Positions 8,960 to 16,561 of a stretch of DNA of 64,000 bases are shown piece by piece. The DNA lies in contig CP121337.1 in assembly GCA_043554545.1 (NCBI GenBank), positions 2,356,001 through 2,420,000 of the forward strand, in the 5' to 3' direction. This DNA comes from UBA7330 sp043554545 (GTDB taxonomy: Bacteria; Bacteroidota; Bacteroidia; Cytophagales; Cyclobacteriaceae). The position numbers were made by a program, and so were the translations under genes. The notes beneath the pieces were generated by a model. That model was given only the letters and a program-made list of their open reading frames with translations. It searched no databases and had not been told where the DNA came from. Positions within the stretch are counted from its first letter, which is position 1, and the number at the start of each line of letters is the position of its first letter.

Positions 8960-10134
8960 TTACTTGCTATCACCAATAAAAAATATAGGATTGTCCTCCA
9001 TACTTAATTGAGAAACATCTAAGTACTTATCCAAATTAGCCTGGAGGTCACTGTCTTCTTTCACTCCAGCTTCCACAATTTCTGTGAAATCCAGCGCTGA
9101 GTAAATCACATAAGTAACTTTCCCATTACACATCAGCTGATACTGATTCTTTATGGGTGCCTGAAGGATATCGTTGAACAGCGTTGATGCTTCAAACAAC
9201 TCATTGGTGTGCTTATCAAAACAGTACATCTTATTATCGTCTCCCATATCCATCATCACACTATTTGGTGATTTCTTAATACTTAGCTCGTTGACTGCAA
9301 AAATCAGGTATTCAGGTGTATTAACTCCTAAAGACAAATCCTTACCTGAAGAAGTCTGGCTATAATCAATTTTATTGCTCAAAGAGAAAAACATCATAGG
9401 AATAAATTGATTATCCATGAACTGATACAAGGAATCATTTTCAGTAAAAAGACTATAAATCTTGTCTTCCACTTTCCCCAGGTAAGTTCCTCTACCTGCT
9501 CTGGCATTCCCTGTAGCTTTAATTGATTTGGCTTTTTTATCCACTACTCTCTCTGAATGAATGTTTACTAAAAACCACTCATTCACCGTAAAAAGTCCTC
9601 CAGTCCCAATAAGGATACTATCATTCGCAAAAAGAAGGTTATCTGCTGGCTCAGGTAGGGCATACCTTTTTCAGCTGATCCGGTTTCTACATCCAAGACC
9701 AGTAGATCTTTTGATTGGTGGGATATATATAGCTTATCCTGAGCAGGATTAAGGGTGAATGCAGAAACATAGTTAAATTCCCCTGGACCTTTACCGGCAT
9801 TGGCCAGGTTACGAACAAATTTCCCATCGGAAGAAAATTGAAGAATATTATCTCGTGTAAAAATGAAAATATACTTATCTCCTAAATAGTGCCTGAAATT
9901 TGACGGGATCAGAGATTCTTCTTTCGTCTCAAGTGCTACAATTCGAATATCCTGCATGATCTCACTGAGAGAAACATCTTTACCTGGATAATCCTTATCT
10001 AGATCCATAATCCTAAGCTTTTCCTCCGGAGTACTTGAAGTACAACTTTGAACAAGAATCAAAATGATTAACCATTTATATGAATTAGTTATCGTTCTGA
10101 TTCCTGATTCTGGATTTCTGACTACTTGTATCAT
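8960..10134 (-). pseudogene. 6-bladed beta-propeller lipoprotein, frameshifted at an A tract
   Basis: The N-terminal frame starts at ATG 10134, overlapping the upstream stop by 4 bp, with a lipobox in LILVQSCTSS and the signature NAGKGPGEFNYVSAFTL. It continues to LDVETGSAEK and then runs into unrelated sequence and a stop at 9583. Reading on in the next frame gives RYALPEPADNLLFANDSIL and TGGLFTVNEWFLVN, then continues to ...NPIFFIGDSK at 8960. The switch coincides with five A's (RC strand) near 9659-9664; a sixth A would restore one protein of about 391 residues. The total length of 3n+2 agrees. This is either a homopolymer sequencing error, a slippage-prone (phase-variable) tract, or decay. 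Otherwise it is an ordinary member of the propeller family. Confidence 0.78.
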
Positions 10135-11342
10135 AACCTTATTTCATCCTTCAACCGAAAGCGCATCAACACCGGGTTACTTCCCGCTCCCAACTGTTCC
10201 TTGATCTCATCAAGTGCGTCCTTTTTCTCTTGATCATTGGCCTCGCTTTCAGCAAGCAAGAGAAATTCAGCATCAATGGCACTGACAAAACTTTCACCAT
10301 CCATGGCTTTAGGAAAACTGAATGAACCCCCATCAATATCATTTACAATATTGTGAATGGCGTAACACACATCCTTTGATTTGTCATAAATGCACCACCA
10401 CTTATCCTCTTCTTCGTAGCTTCCTTCTTTGGCGGCATCCAGCATGTAGGATTGAAAGGTGAAATGGTCTTTGTTTTCCAGGAGCCTGTGCGTTAAGGTC
10501 ATCACACCCCCTTTCAAAAACACTTCTTCGGCCCTGGATTGATCTTTTTGGATCGTTTCGGCATCCAGGGGCCAATTATAGGGCCCGAAATCGATCTGAT
10601 ACCTTTCGCGAAAATTATAATCTTCATCCAAACTATAGATGATTCCAAATATCGATCTGGAGAATGAATAACGATCGCCATAGTATCCCAAAACACCCGG
10701 AACAGCTGCATCATCAATCACTTCAAGATAAGGTAAAAAGCCCATCTTAATTTCCAAATCTCTGTCAACAACCTTAAGGATATTGGGAGGCTGAATAGCA
10801 TGTGCTTCATTTTTTATGTAGTCAGACGGTGTATATATCAGGATTTCATTCTGACCAAAAGGCAGTAACTCTTCAATCCAAAGACCGATGTTTATTTCTG
10901 ATTGGAATTTCCCATTAAGGTCATAATAAAGCCAGGATTGACTACCATTATCATTGACGAGGATATCCTGGTCAGTTATCATAAATCCTTCCACATGAGA
11001 ATATTCTCCCGGACCATCACCAACGTTTCCGCTAACAAATTGTACCTCCCCCTCATTGTTAAAGCAAAAGAATTTTTTAGATCCCGATCTGTCTAATAAG
11101 TAGATCTTATCGTTTTTGAAGATAAGACGGGAAACATTTCCAATTAGATTTAAAGAATCGCTTTGAAGTGGCAGGTAAGTGAAATCAGATTCAATCAGAT
11201 CAGAGAGATTCGCGGACTCCCGAAATTCAACTTTGATAGTCTTGGGTCCTTCTTCAGTTTCCTTCTTTTCGCTGCACTGGATACAAATGAAAAAAACGAT
11301 AAGCAATAGTATGCCGCTAATTAAGTTGTTGCTTAGGTTCAT
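10131..11342 (-). CDS. 6-bladed beta-propeller lipoprotein (DUF5128-like)
   Basis: 403 residues. The signal peptide ILLLIVFFICIQC is followed by SEKKETEEG (lipid-anchored at Cys23 if processed). The first blade is IYLLDRSGSKKFFCFNNEGE followed by GNVGDGPGEYSHVEGF, the GxGPGEF family signature. The C-terminal part ends ALDEIKEQLGAGSNPVLMRF, the same ...NPVxxxF ending seen in its two downstream neighbours. It is the first and only intact gene of a three-gene leftward operon; its stop overlaps the next start (ATGA, 10131-10134). Role unknown; comparison with NVEALA neighbours suggests surface or periplasmic peptide-related functions. Confidence 0.8.
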   Translation of the reverse strand: MNLSNNLISGILLLIVFFICIQCSEKKETEEGPKTIKVEFRESANLSDLIESDFTYLPLQSDSLNLIGNVSRLIFKNDKIYLLDRSGSKKFFCFNNEGEVQFVSGNVGDGPGEYSHVEGFMITDQDILVNDNGSQSWLYYDLNGKFQSEINIGLWIEELLPFGQNEILIYTPSDYIKNEAHAIQPPNILKVVDRDLEIKMGFLPYLEVIDDAAVPGVLGYYGDRYSFSRSIFGIIYSLDEDYNFRERYQIDFGPYNWPLDAETIQKDQSRAEEVFLKGGVMTLTHRLLENKDHFTFQSYMLDAAKEGSYEEEDKWWCIYDKSKDVCYAIHNIVNDIDGGSFSFPKAMDGESFVSAIDAEFLLLAESEANDQEKKDALDEIKEQLGAGSNPVLMRFRLKDEIRL

Positions 11343-11431
11343 GTTCAGGTTAAGTTTGGCAGATTAAATATAAGATAAAACGGCAATAGTTATATTTATT
11401 GCTGAATGAACAGAATTGCAAATCATCGCTA

Positions 11432-12589
11432 ATGAGCACATCAGCTGAAAGATATGTACTAGTTATTATCATGCTGTGGGCTGTCAGCACATCTTTTGGC
11501 CAGATAAAGGAGCGTATTTCGATATCAGGAAAGATCATAGATCTTCAGACGAATAACCCAATACCCTATGTTAACATCGGGATTTTAGGTTCTTATATAG
11601 GAACGAGTAGTGATAATCAGGGGAAATTTCAGTTGTCGTTTCCGAATGAATTACTCGATCATCAAATCGTATTTTCAAGCATAGGTTACAAAACCCGTTC
11701 GCTCGAGGTCAAGGAGGTAATGAATTCGGAGGCCATTGTCATTAAACTACTTCAGGATACATTCAACCTGCAAGCCATGACATTCAGAGAAGTGGAAGAC
11801 CCGAAAGAAATATTAAAGCAGGCATTCACAAGAGAAGATCCTACAGACTATTTGATCGAGCAATACTACCAGGGTAAAGTGAATGACCTCTCTGGAAAAG
11901 GTTATTATGATGTTGAAGCAATTCTGAACAATGAAAGGAAAGTGATTGATGGAACCGTCAGAGCTTCAAATTGTGCAACTCAGAAGAAGAATAATTTAAC
12001 AGGGGGCATAGATAACTACTATTTTCAGTATTTCATGTTTTATTACAATGTGACGGATTATTCCTATCACTGTGATTTAAGAGAGGATAAGTGCTTATCC
12101 GGGCTAGATATTGCAATGGACAAGTATGTTCCTTATGATGGAAAGCTTGTGTACAAGATTGATTATTCCTTTCAGGGTACCCGGAAGCTATCATTGGACA
12201 GAAAAGGAATTAAATCTTTGGCTGGAACAGCATATATTGAACCCGAAAACCTGGACTTAATCAGATGGGAGTTAAAGGGAGAGTTTGAAGAGGTGTCTAA
12301 AAATAAAATCTTAAAAGCTGGCGGTAAAGCGTATCCGATAGATTTTACCTGGACCCGAAACTACCGGGAAGTGGACGGTAAATACTATTTGTCACTCCTG
12401 GATGTAATTCAGCGGAATCAACAGATTCCTGTTTCGGGAAAGCCAACAACAATCACTCAAAAACATAGTTGTTTTTCTATGGATGTGAAGTTTGGTGAAG
12501 AAATTGAAATGGCAAAACAAGGTGTAGACTGTGAGCCTTATGATATCAGTCGGGTAGCATATGATGAGGCGTTTTGGGAGAGTTTTTGA
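11432..12589 (+). CDS. Secreted protein with carboxypeptidase-regulatory-like domain
   Basis: 385 residues from ATG 11432, chosen over a TTG at 11399 because the signal peptide (YVLVIIMLWAVSTSFGQ) then starts close to the N-terminus. Residues about 25-105 form a CarboxypepD_reg-like domain: SGKIIDLQTNNPIPYVNIGI, then GTSSDNQGKFQLSF, then IVFSSIGYKTRSL. The remainder (about 110-385) is a beta-rich domain with SNCATQ, CDLREDKC and a C-terminal WTRNYREVDGKYYLSLLDV. Such proteins occur beside or as relatives of TonB-dependent receptors, but no barrel follows here. It is divergent from the propeller operon with an 89-bp gap. Function not known. Confidence 0.7.
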   Translation: MSTSAERYVLVIIMLWAVSTSFGQIKERISISGKIIDLQTNNPIPYVNIGILGSYIGTSSDNQGKFQLSFPNELLDHQIVFSSIGYKTRSLEVKEVMNSEAIVIKLLQDTFNLQAMTFREVEDPKEILKQAFTREDPTDYLIEQYYQGKVNDLSGKGYYDVEAILNNERKVIDGTVRASNCATQKKNNLTGGIDNYYFQYFMFYYNVTDYSYHCDLREDKCLSGLDIAMDKYVPYDGKLVYKIDYSFQGTRKLSLDRKGIKSLAGTAYIEPENLDLIRWELKGEFEEVSKNKILKAGGKAYPIDFTWTRNYREVDGKYYLSLLDVIQRNQQIPVSGKPTTITQKHSCFSMDVKFGEEIEMAKQGVDCEPYDISRVAYDEAFWESF

Positions 12590-12600
12590 TGTACGTTTAC

Positions 12601-13089
12601 TTAGCTATAGACACCATATTCAATATGACCTATTAAATCCCGAACTTTACCGATTCCATTTGGTACTGCTAAAACCTCTCGTGGTTGAAGTCCTCCCAGT
12701 GCAAGGCTCGGAAGGTGGAGCCATTCGAAAAAAGCCTCTTTACTTTCAAAGATTTCGGCACCAAACAGAAAGAGATCCGCCAGTTCAAATAGCTGGATAG
12801 AGAAATTTCTGTCAAGCTTCTTCTTACCTTTTATCCATCGGTAGATAGTAGGCTCAGACACATTGAGTAATTCGGCAACAAAAGACCTGGGGATCTCAAA
12901 ATGCTTTTGGAAATTTAAAATGATGCTAGTATCAATTCCCTGAGTTGCCAGGGAAATAAAGTCAAACGGACTTTCAATCTCGGATTTGATATACTCTTTT
13001 CCTAGTATCTCTCTTAGATGCTGGTAATGCCTGGTGCTTGTACGCGATTTCTCAATAATCATCTGAATTGATTTTTCATTTCTACCCAA
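12601..13089 (-). CDS. MbcA/ParS/Xre-type antitoxin, orphan
   Basis: 162 residues. The middle part (PRSFVAELLNVSEPTIYRWI, about 67-86) is a helix-turn-helix. The C-terminal part (FESKEAFFEWLHLPSLALGG, then LQPREVLAVPNGIGKVRDLI and GHIEYGVYS) is the ParS/MbcA toxin-binding domain that normally partners a RES-domain NAD+-degrading toxin encoded directly downstream. Downstream here there is only the 3' end of the opposite-strand gene (11-bp gap) and no RES gene. The upstream neighbour is a GNAT toxin that already has its own DUF1778 antitoxin. It may therefore be a surviving half of a lost RES-Xre module, or it may regulate the adjacent TA pair. The family call is strong; the role is uncertain. 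Confidence 0.8.
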   Translation of the reverse strand: MGRNEKSIQMIIEKSRTSTRHYQHLREILGKEYIKSEIESPFDFISLATQGIDTSIILNFQKHFEIPRSFVAELLNVSEPTIYRWIKGKKKLDRNFSIQLFELADLFLFGAEIFESKEAFFEWLHLPSLALGGLQPREVLAVPNGIGKVRDLIGHIEYGVYS

Positions 13090-13116
13090 TGAATAAAAGG
13101 TAATTCCTCATTAGTT

Positions 13117-13629
13117 CTATGAATGGATTCCAAAATGCTGTTTAAGGCTGTGATCTATTCGTAATATCATCCGGTTTGAATCCGGAAGCGGTTTAAACAT
13201 ATACTTAGCATAGAAGTTTTTTGCACCTTCATCAATGGGATCAACCATAATAACACTTGTTCCTATTGACAAGGAGTGAATGACACATCTGTGTATGGCA
13301 TCAACAATCAGTTGACCCCCAAGGCCTTTTCCAGATTCTTTTGTAGTCATGGCCAATCTGCTCAACAGAATAGCAGGGTAACCAGAATAACTTTGTGGGA
13401 GTTTCTTTATCATATCCTCCGGAACACTGTCCTTTGGAAGCTCTGCAGATGACAAGGAATAATAACCGATGACTTCAGTATTGTCATTGAGGAGTAAGTA
13501 AATTCTGGCAAGACCGGCTTTTGATTCTTTAGTAGCTTGAAATTGAAGGTAATTGTTTAGGGAAGTATGCTTGCATGAGAAGTTGTCCCGCTTATACTTT
13601 TTATCAAATTCAATTGTTAGAAACTTCAT
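13117..13629 (-). CDS. TacT-type GNAT toxin
   Basis: 170 residues. GNAT fold: the acetyl-CoA loop is ILLSRLAMTTKESGKGLGGQ (about 88-107, the Q/RxxGxG/A region), followed by LIVDAIHRC and VIMVDPIDEGAKNFYAKYMF, where the tyrosine in FYAKYMF matches the catalytic Tyr of TacT/AtaT/ItaT toxins. These enzymes acetylate the amino group of aminoacyl-tRNA and stop translation. The gene overlaps the upstream DUF1778 antitoxin by 20 bp, the standard antitoxin-first order. The length fits the family. The module lies in the integrated element next to the integrase, where TA pairs commonly stabilise the element. Confidence 0.88.
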   Translation of the reverse strand: MKFLTIEFDKKYKRDNFSCKHTSLNNYLQFQATKESKAGLARIYLLLNDNTEVIGYYSLSSAELPKDSVPEDMIKKLPQSYSGYPAILLSRLAMTTKESGKGLGGQLIVDAIHRCVIHSLSIGTSVIMVDPIDEGAKNFYAKYMFKPLPDSNRMILRIDHSLKQHFGIHS

Positions 13630-13906
13630 TATTTAACTTCTTACTTCGCTTTTTAGAAGCTTTCAGGAAGGAATCAGAAAGAGCAGTTGGTTCATTTAAT
13701 ATCTCCATGATTCGTTGCCTGTCTCTTATTGAATAGATAACCTGGGAATACTTCTCAACCACTTCGGTTGCATCATTGACCATCGTAGTGATTACATACT
13801 CAGTCAGGTTCTTATATCCTTTCAAGCTGGCCGCTTCTTCCAATAATTTTTTGTGCGAGGCTGACATTTTAGCGTCAAACCGTGCAACATCTCCACCCCC
13901 TGTCAT
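13610..13906 (-). CDS. TacA-type DUF1778 antitoxin
   Basis: 98 residues. The N-terminal part ARFDAKMSASHKKLLEEAAS (about 8-27) and LKGYKNLTEYVITTMVNDA (about 28-46) is the DUF1778 ribbon-helix-helix domain; the segment RQRIMEILNEPTALSDSFLK (about 63-82) is the toxin-wrapping tail. It neutralises the GNAT toxin encoded immediately downstream (20-bp overlap) and, with it, represses the operon. Two matching inverted repeats 29-76 bp upstream of the start are the likely operator. Confidence 0.88.
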   Translation of the reverse strand: MTGGGDVARFDAKMSASHKKLLEEAASLKGYKNLTEYVITTMVNDATEVVEKYSQVIYSIRDRQRIMEILNEPTALSDSFLKASKKRSKKLNNEVSNN

Positions 13907-13934
13907 AATGTTGAAAAGTTTGTTATTGTAAACA

Positions 13935-13982
13935 TACGGTTTTTTACCGTATTAGTTTAATTTTTTACAGTTTTTTACCGTA
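13935..13982 (-). promoter_or_regulatory. Double operator of the TacA/TacT-type operon
   Basis: Site 1 at 13935-13951 is TACGG-TTTTTTA-CCGTA (perfect 5-bp arms). Site 2 at 13966-13982 is TACAG-TTTTTTA-CCGTA (one arm mismatch). Centres are 31 bp apart, close to three helical turns, so both face the same side. On the minus strand TATGTTTA (13929-13936) resembles the Bacteroidota -7 element TAnnTTTG and abuts site 1, so a bound antitoxin would block the promoter. Confidence 0.7.
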
Positions 13983-14021
13983 CTTTTTCAGAGTCTTGAA
14001 GGGCATGATTGTATCCAAACG

Positions 14022-15281
14022 CTAACCACCAAGTTGATCAAACAATTCATCATTGGCACTGTCAACCGCATCATTTCCAAAATAGGATAAATATTCCTGG
14101 GTTTGCTTCTCTGTTTTATGACCTAGACTCTGTTGTGCTACAGCAGCGGACCCACTACTGTTCCAAAGTAAAGTCGCATAGGTATGCCGTGCGGAATAAA
14201 TGGAAAATGATGGGATGTCTAATTCTTTGGATATTGATCTTAAATAGGAATTAATCTTAAGTCTGCGGTAAGAGATCTTCTTCATTTGATCTTCTTTCCT
14301 CACATCAAGATTCAAAACAGGAAAAACAAAATCTTCTCTATTGGTGAGATCAATCGGTTTATATTTAGAGATGATCTTTAATAAGTTTTCTGATACTTTA
14401 ATATTAAATGCTTTGCCGGTCTTTTGTCTTATATAACTTATCCTGGATAAGTCATCAGAAAAATTCTCATACCTGAGAAAGCACATGTCGATCCAATTCA
14501 TTCCCTGTAAATAAAAACTAGCCAGGTAGTAGTCCCGTCCTATCTGAAGAGCACTACCCTCCTTAAACTGTGCTTGTAATAGTTTGCGAAAATTTGCTTC
14601 TGATAGGGACCGTCTTTTAGGTTCTCCATTCTTAATGGTGTATTTATCAAAAGGATAAAACTTGGATTTCACATGACCATACTTGATGGCTTTATTATAA
14701 GCAGACCTTAAGGTCCTTAGATAAATGGATAGTGAACTGTATTGAGCTCCCGAAGCCAGGTGATGTTGCTCAAGATCTTTTAAAAACTTATAGTCAATAT
14801 CCGTAAAACTTAGACTTTGATTGTTTGTGAACTTTGACAACTTATTGATTAAATCTCTATAGGTCCTGGCAGTTCCGTATTTACCAGATTTCCCAAGCCA
14901 CTTATATTGGTCCTCCAAAAAAGTAAACACATCTTTGATTTCAACATGTTGATTGAGCAGCTTTCGCTTGACTTGTGTTGCGCTGAGTTCTTCCAGTTTT
15001 CCCTCCTCCTCTAGCTCGGCAATTGCATCAAAATATTTGGCTTTTTTAGATATCAGTAGGTTATTAAATCGAGTGGTATTATCCGTACTTTTCGAAGTGG
15101 ATTTTAGTCTTTCATTTTTCTTGTCCCAGTCCTTTTGTATGACATGAAACCCAGTGGAAATATGCGCGCTGGTTCTGTTGTGAATAATCCGTAATTTAAG
15201 GGGATGTTCACCCAAATTGTTCTTTGTTCTGGTATCGATTATGTATGAGAGTGTCACGATTTGCAAACATTTTGCAAACAA
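14022..15281 (-). CDS. Tyrosine-type site-specific integrase
   Basis: 419 residues, the usual size for Bacteroidota mobile-element integrases. The N-terminal arm-binding domain is at about 10-100 (LRIIHNRTSAHISTGFHVIQ), the SAM-like core-binding domain at about 115-215 and the catalytic domain at about 220-410. The first catalytic Arg region reads LQGMNWIDMCFLRYE, the degenerate form common in this group. Later motifs are intact: RISYIRQKTGK, SIYSARHTYATLL (R and H), QQSLGHKTEKQTQEYLSYF (H and nucleophile Tyr). Its 5' end is 84 bp from a tRNA-Asp 3' fragment, which identifies the attachment site. It is expected to integrate and excise the element that carries the TA genes. Confidence 0.9.
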   Translation of the reverse strand: MFAKCLQIVTLSYIIDTRTKNNLGEHPLKLRIIHNRTSAHISTGFHVIQKDWDKKNERLKSTSKSTDNTTRFNNLLISKKAKYFDAIAELEEEGKLEELSATQVKRKLLNQHVEIKDVFTFLEDQYKWLGKSGKYGTARTYRDLINKLSKFTNNQSLSFTDIDYKFLKDLEQHHLASGAQYSSLSIYLRTLRSAYNKAIKYGHVKSKFYPFDKYTIKNGEPKRRSLSEANFRKLLQAQFKEGSALQIGRDYYLASFYLQGMNWIDMCFLRYENFSDDLSRISYIRQKTGKAFNIKVSENLLKIISKYKPIDLTNREDFVFPVLNLDVRKEDQMKKISYRRLKINSYLRSISKELDIPSFSIYSARHTYATLLWNSSGSAAVAQQSLGHKTEKQTQEYLSYFGNDAVDSANDELFDQLGG

Positions 15282-15365
15282 TTTATGGTTTTATATGGAA
15301 TAAGTCAAAAATAATGTGCGTTTAAACGCATTTTAAAGGGGTTTAAAACCATATGAATACAAAAA

Positions 15366-15415
15366 ATGCCTGCCTGTCACGCAGGAGGTCGCGAGTTCGA
15401 GTCTCGTCCAGACCG
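15366..15415 (+). other. 3' fragment of tRNA-Asp (GUC), candidate att site
   Basis: The sequence matches the 3' two-thirds of a tRNA-Asp: anticodon stem-loop CCTGC-CTGTCAC-GCAGG with GTC anticodon, variable loop, T arm with GTTCGAGT, and 3' acceptor strand CCAGACC. The 5' acceptor strand and D arm are missing; upstream is unrelated AT-rich DNA. This is what remains when an element integrates into a tRNA gene and displaces its 3' end. The displaced piece keeps the tRNA's own terminator on its right, so the element should lie to the left, towards the integrase. Confidence 0.82.
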
Positions 15416-15420
15416 CATTT

Positions 15421-15455
15421 AAAGCCTTGATTTTAATGAATCAAGGCTTTTTTTA
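15421..15455 (+). terminator. Intrinsic terminator of the original tRNA-Asp gene
   Basis: Stem AAAGCCTTGAT (15421-15431) pairs perfectly with ATCAAGGCTTT (15440-15450), followed by four more T's. It starts 5 bp after the tRNA fragment. Confidence 0.85.
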
Positions 15456-16075
15456 TGCCATTAAGATAAATAAAACCTGGTAAATCGGAGCTCGTCATCA
15501 GTTGGCACCCAAAGCGCTTGCCGGACCTCTCAGAAGCTTTCAGCTCCTTCAAGCCCTTCGGGTTTTCCGTTTCACTCTGAGTCAGTCATGCCCTTTGTTT
15601 TGCCTTCCTTGTTCCTCACAGCTCCTACCCGTATCTACATGTGAGCCTCCCTAAAAAGAAGACGGTTTAAAATAAGAGAATAATTAAAATTGCTTAACAT
15701 GTCCTCATGGAGCCGGCATCAGCATGCACCTATTGGAACTGGAACGAAAGCCATGATAATACCTTCCGGAAGCTTATCCGCCAAAAAATGGTTTCTCGAA
15801 GTGTTTGCTTTTGCCTGGTCTTGCTGGGGACAGTGAGATGTTTGCTGGGCTCTGGCTTGTTAAGCGGTCGAATGCGCTTTTTCGATAGGTGCAAAGACAT
15901 AAAAAAAAACAATAACTGTTCCAGATGTGTCATTAAAGTGGTTTTTAAGATACAAAAAAGCTAATATGCTCTATTAAGTTAAAAAATTAACTGAACATCC
16001 TACCGTGCTATGTAATCGTTTAATGATAAGGTCAGTCAGCATACCAAAATCCACTCAATCTCCTCATAATTCCTT

Positions 16076-16088
16076 TCTCATTTTGAGA
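16076..16088. repeat. 13-bp palindrome, left copy
   Basis: TCTCATTTTGAGA: 5-bp arms around TTT. The identical 13-mer recurs at 16352-16364, so the two copies bracket the 22-bp array. Confidence 0.55.
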
Positions 16089-16165
16089 GAAAAAACACCT
16101 AATCGGAAGCTGTGATCTTTCCTCAAAATGGCACGCTAATAACCTAAAAAAGTGCTGATTTTAAC

Positions 16166-16297
16166 AACCACGTGTGATCGCGTCCCGAACTACGTGTAGT
16201 TGCGTCCTGAACTACGTGTAGTTGAAGCGTCAACTACGTGTGATTGAAGCCTTAACCACGTGTACTTGGGAGCTCAATCACGTGTTGTTGGCAGAAC
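16166..16297. repeat. Six-copy 22-bp tandem array of a palindromic site
   Basis: Copies start at 16166, 16188, 16210, 16232, 16254 and 16276, exactly 22 bp apart. The core of copies 2 and 3 is AACTACGTGTAGTT, a perfect 6+2+6 palindrome. Copies 1, 4, 5 and 6 are degenerate versions that all keep ACGTGT. The 8-bp linkers vary (CGTCC, GAAGC and similar). A period of 22 bp is two helical turns, so all sites face one side of the helix. It is not a multiple of three, so this is not a protein repeat. A hairpin with 7-bp arms AACCATC/GATGGTT (16295-16320) closes the array. It looks like clustered binding sites or iterons; the binding protein is unknown. Confidence 0.85.
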
Positions 16298-16351
16298 CAT
16301 CAAAATATTATTGGATGGTTGTTTACCGATTTAGTTATTTTATTCGTCATT

Positions 16352-16364
16352 TCTCATTTTGAGA
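16352..16364. repeat. 13-bp palindrome, right copy
   Basis: TCTCATTTTGAGA, identical to 16076-16088. It lies 54 bp right of the 22-bp array and just before the 100-bp repeat. Confidence 0.55.
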
Positions 16365-16371
16365 ATGGCTT

Positions 16372-16471
16372 TTGCTGTGTTGCCGGATGCATTCATCCGG
16401 CCGGCCTGATGAAACCAAGCTAGCATACATAAGGTCGCATGGAAAAATACAACTGCACACGAATACGTTTT
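16372..16471 (+). repeat. 100-bp dispersed repeat, copy A
   Basis: About 95 of 100 positions match the copy at 18045-18144, in the same orientation. It contains a perfect hairpin at 16382-16401 (GCCGGATG / CATCCGGC, 4-base loop). A second stem, intact in copy B (GTCGCAT / ATGCGAC), is degenerate here (ATACAAC on the right arm). The two copies bracket 1.57 kb holding the zinc-ribbon protein gene and the YqaE pseudogene. Confidence 0.85.
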
Positions 16472-16561
16472 TATTATCCCGTCAAGTAAGAATCAGTTGT
16501 AAGCCTCGACTGATTTCATTAGGTTTAATATCTCGAAAAGCAATGTATTAGCTGGCAGATT

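Larger units (their letters stand above)
15456..16561. other. Gene-poor region with repeats
   Basis: 1.1 kb without a convincing gene. 15480-15650 is more GC-rich than its surroundings; on the minus strand it reads KGLKELKASERSGKRFGCQ without a start and I cannot assign it. Open frames at 15707-15964 (+) and 15730-15933 (-) overlap each other antisense and look accidental. 16076-16471 holds paired 13-bp palindromes, a six-copy 22-bp array and a 100-bp repeat, listed separately. Confidence 0.6.

Noticed and set aside
13117..13906. GNAT gene as a metabolic acetyltransferase
   Set aside because: The 20-bp overlap with a DUF1778 antitoxin and the FYxKYMF region mark it as a toxin.
15366..15415. 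Functional tRNA-Asp gene
   Set aside because: The 5' acceptor strand and D arm are absent, so it cannot form a tRNA.
15707..15964. Open frame of 85 codons in the gene-poor region
   Set aside because: It overlaps another antisense frame, has no recognisable ribosome site or family, and codon use looks random.
16166..16297. 22-bp array considered as CRISPR or protein repeat
   Set aside because: Spacers are only 8 bp, units are palindromic, no cas genes are near, and 22 is not a multiple of three.
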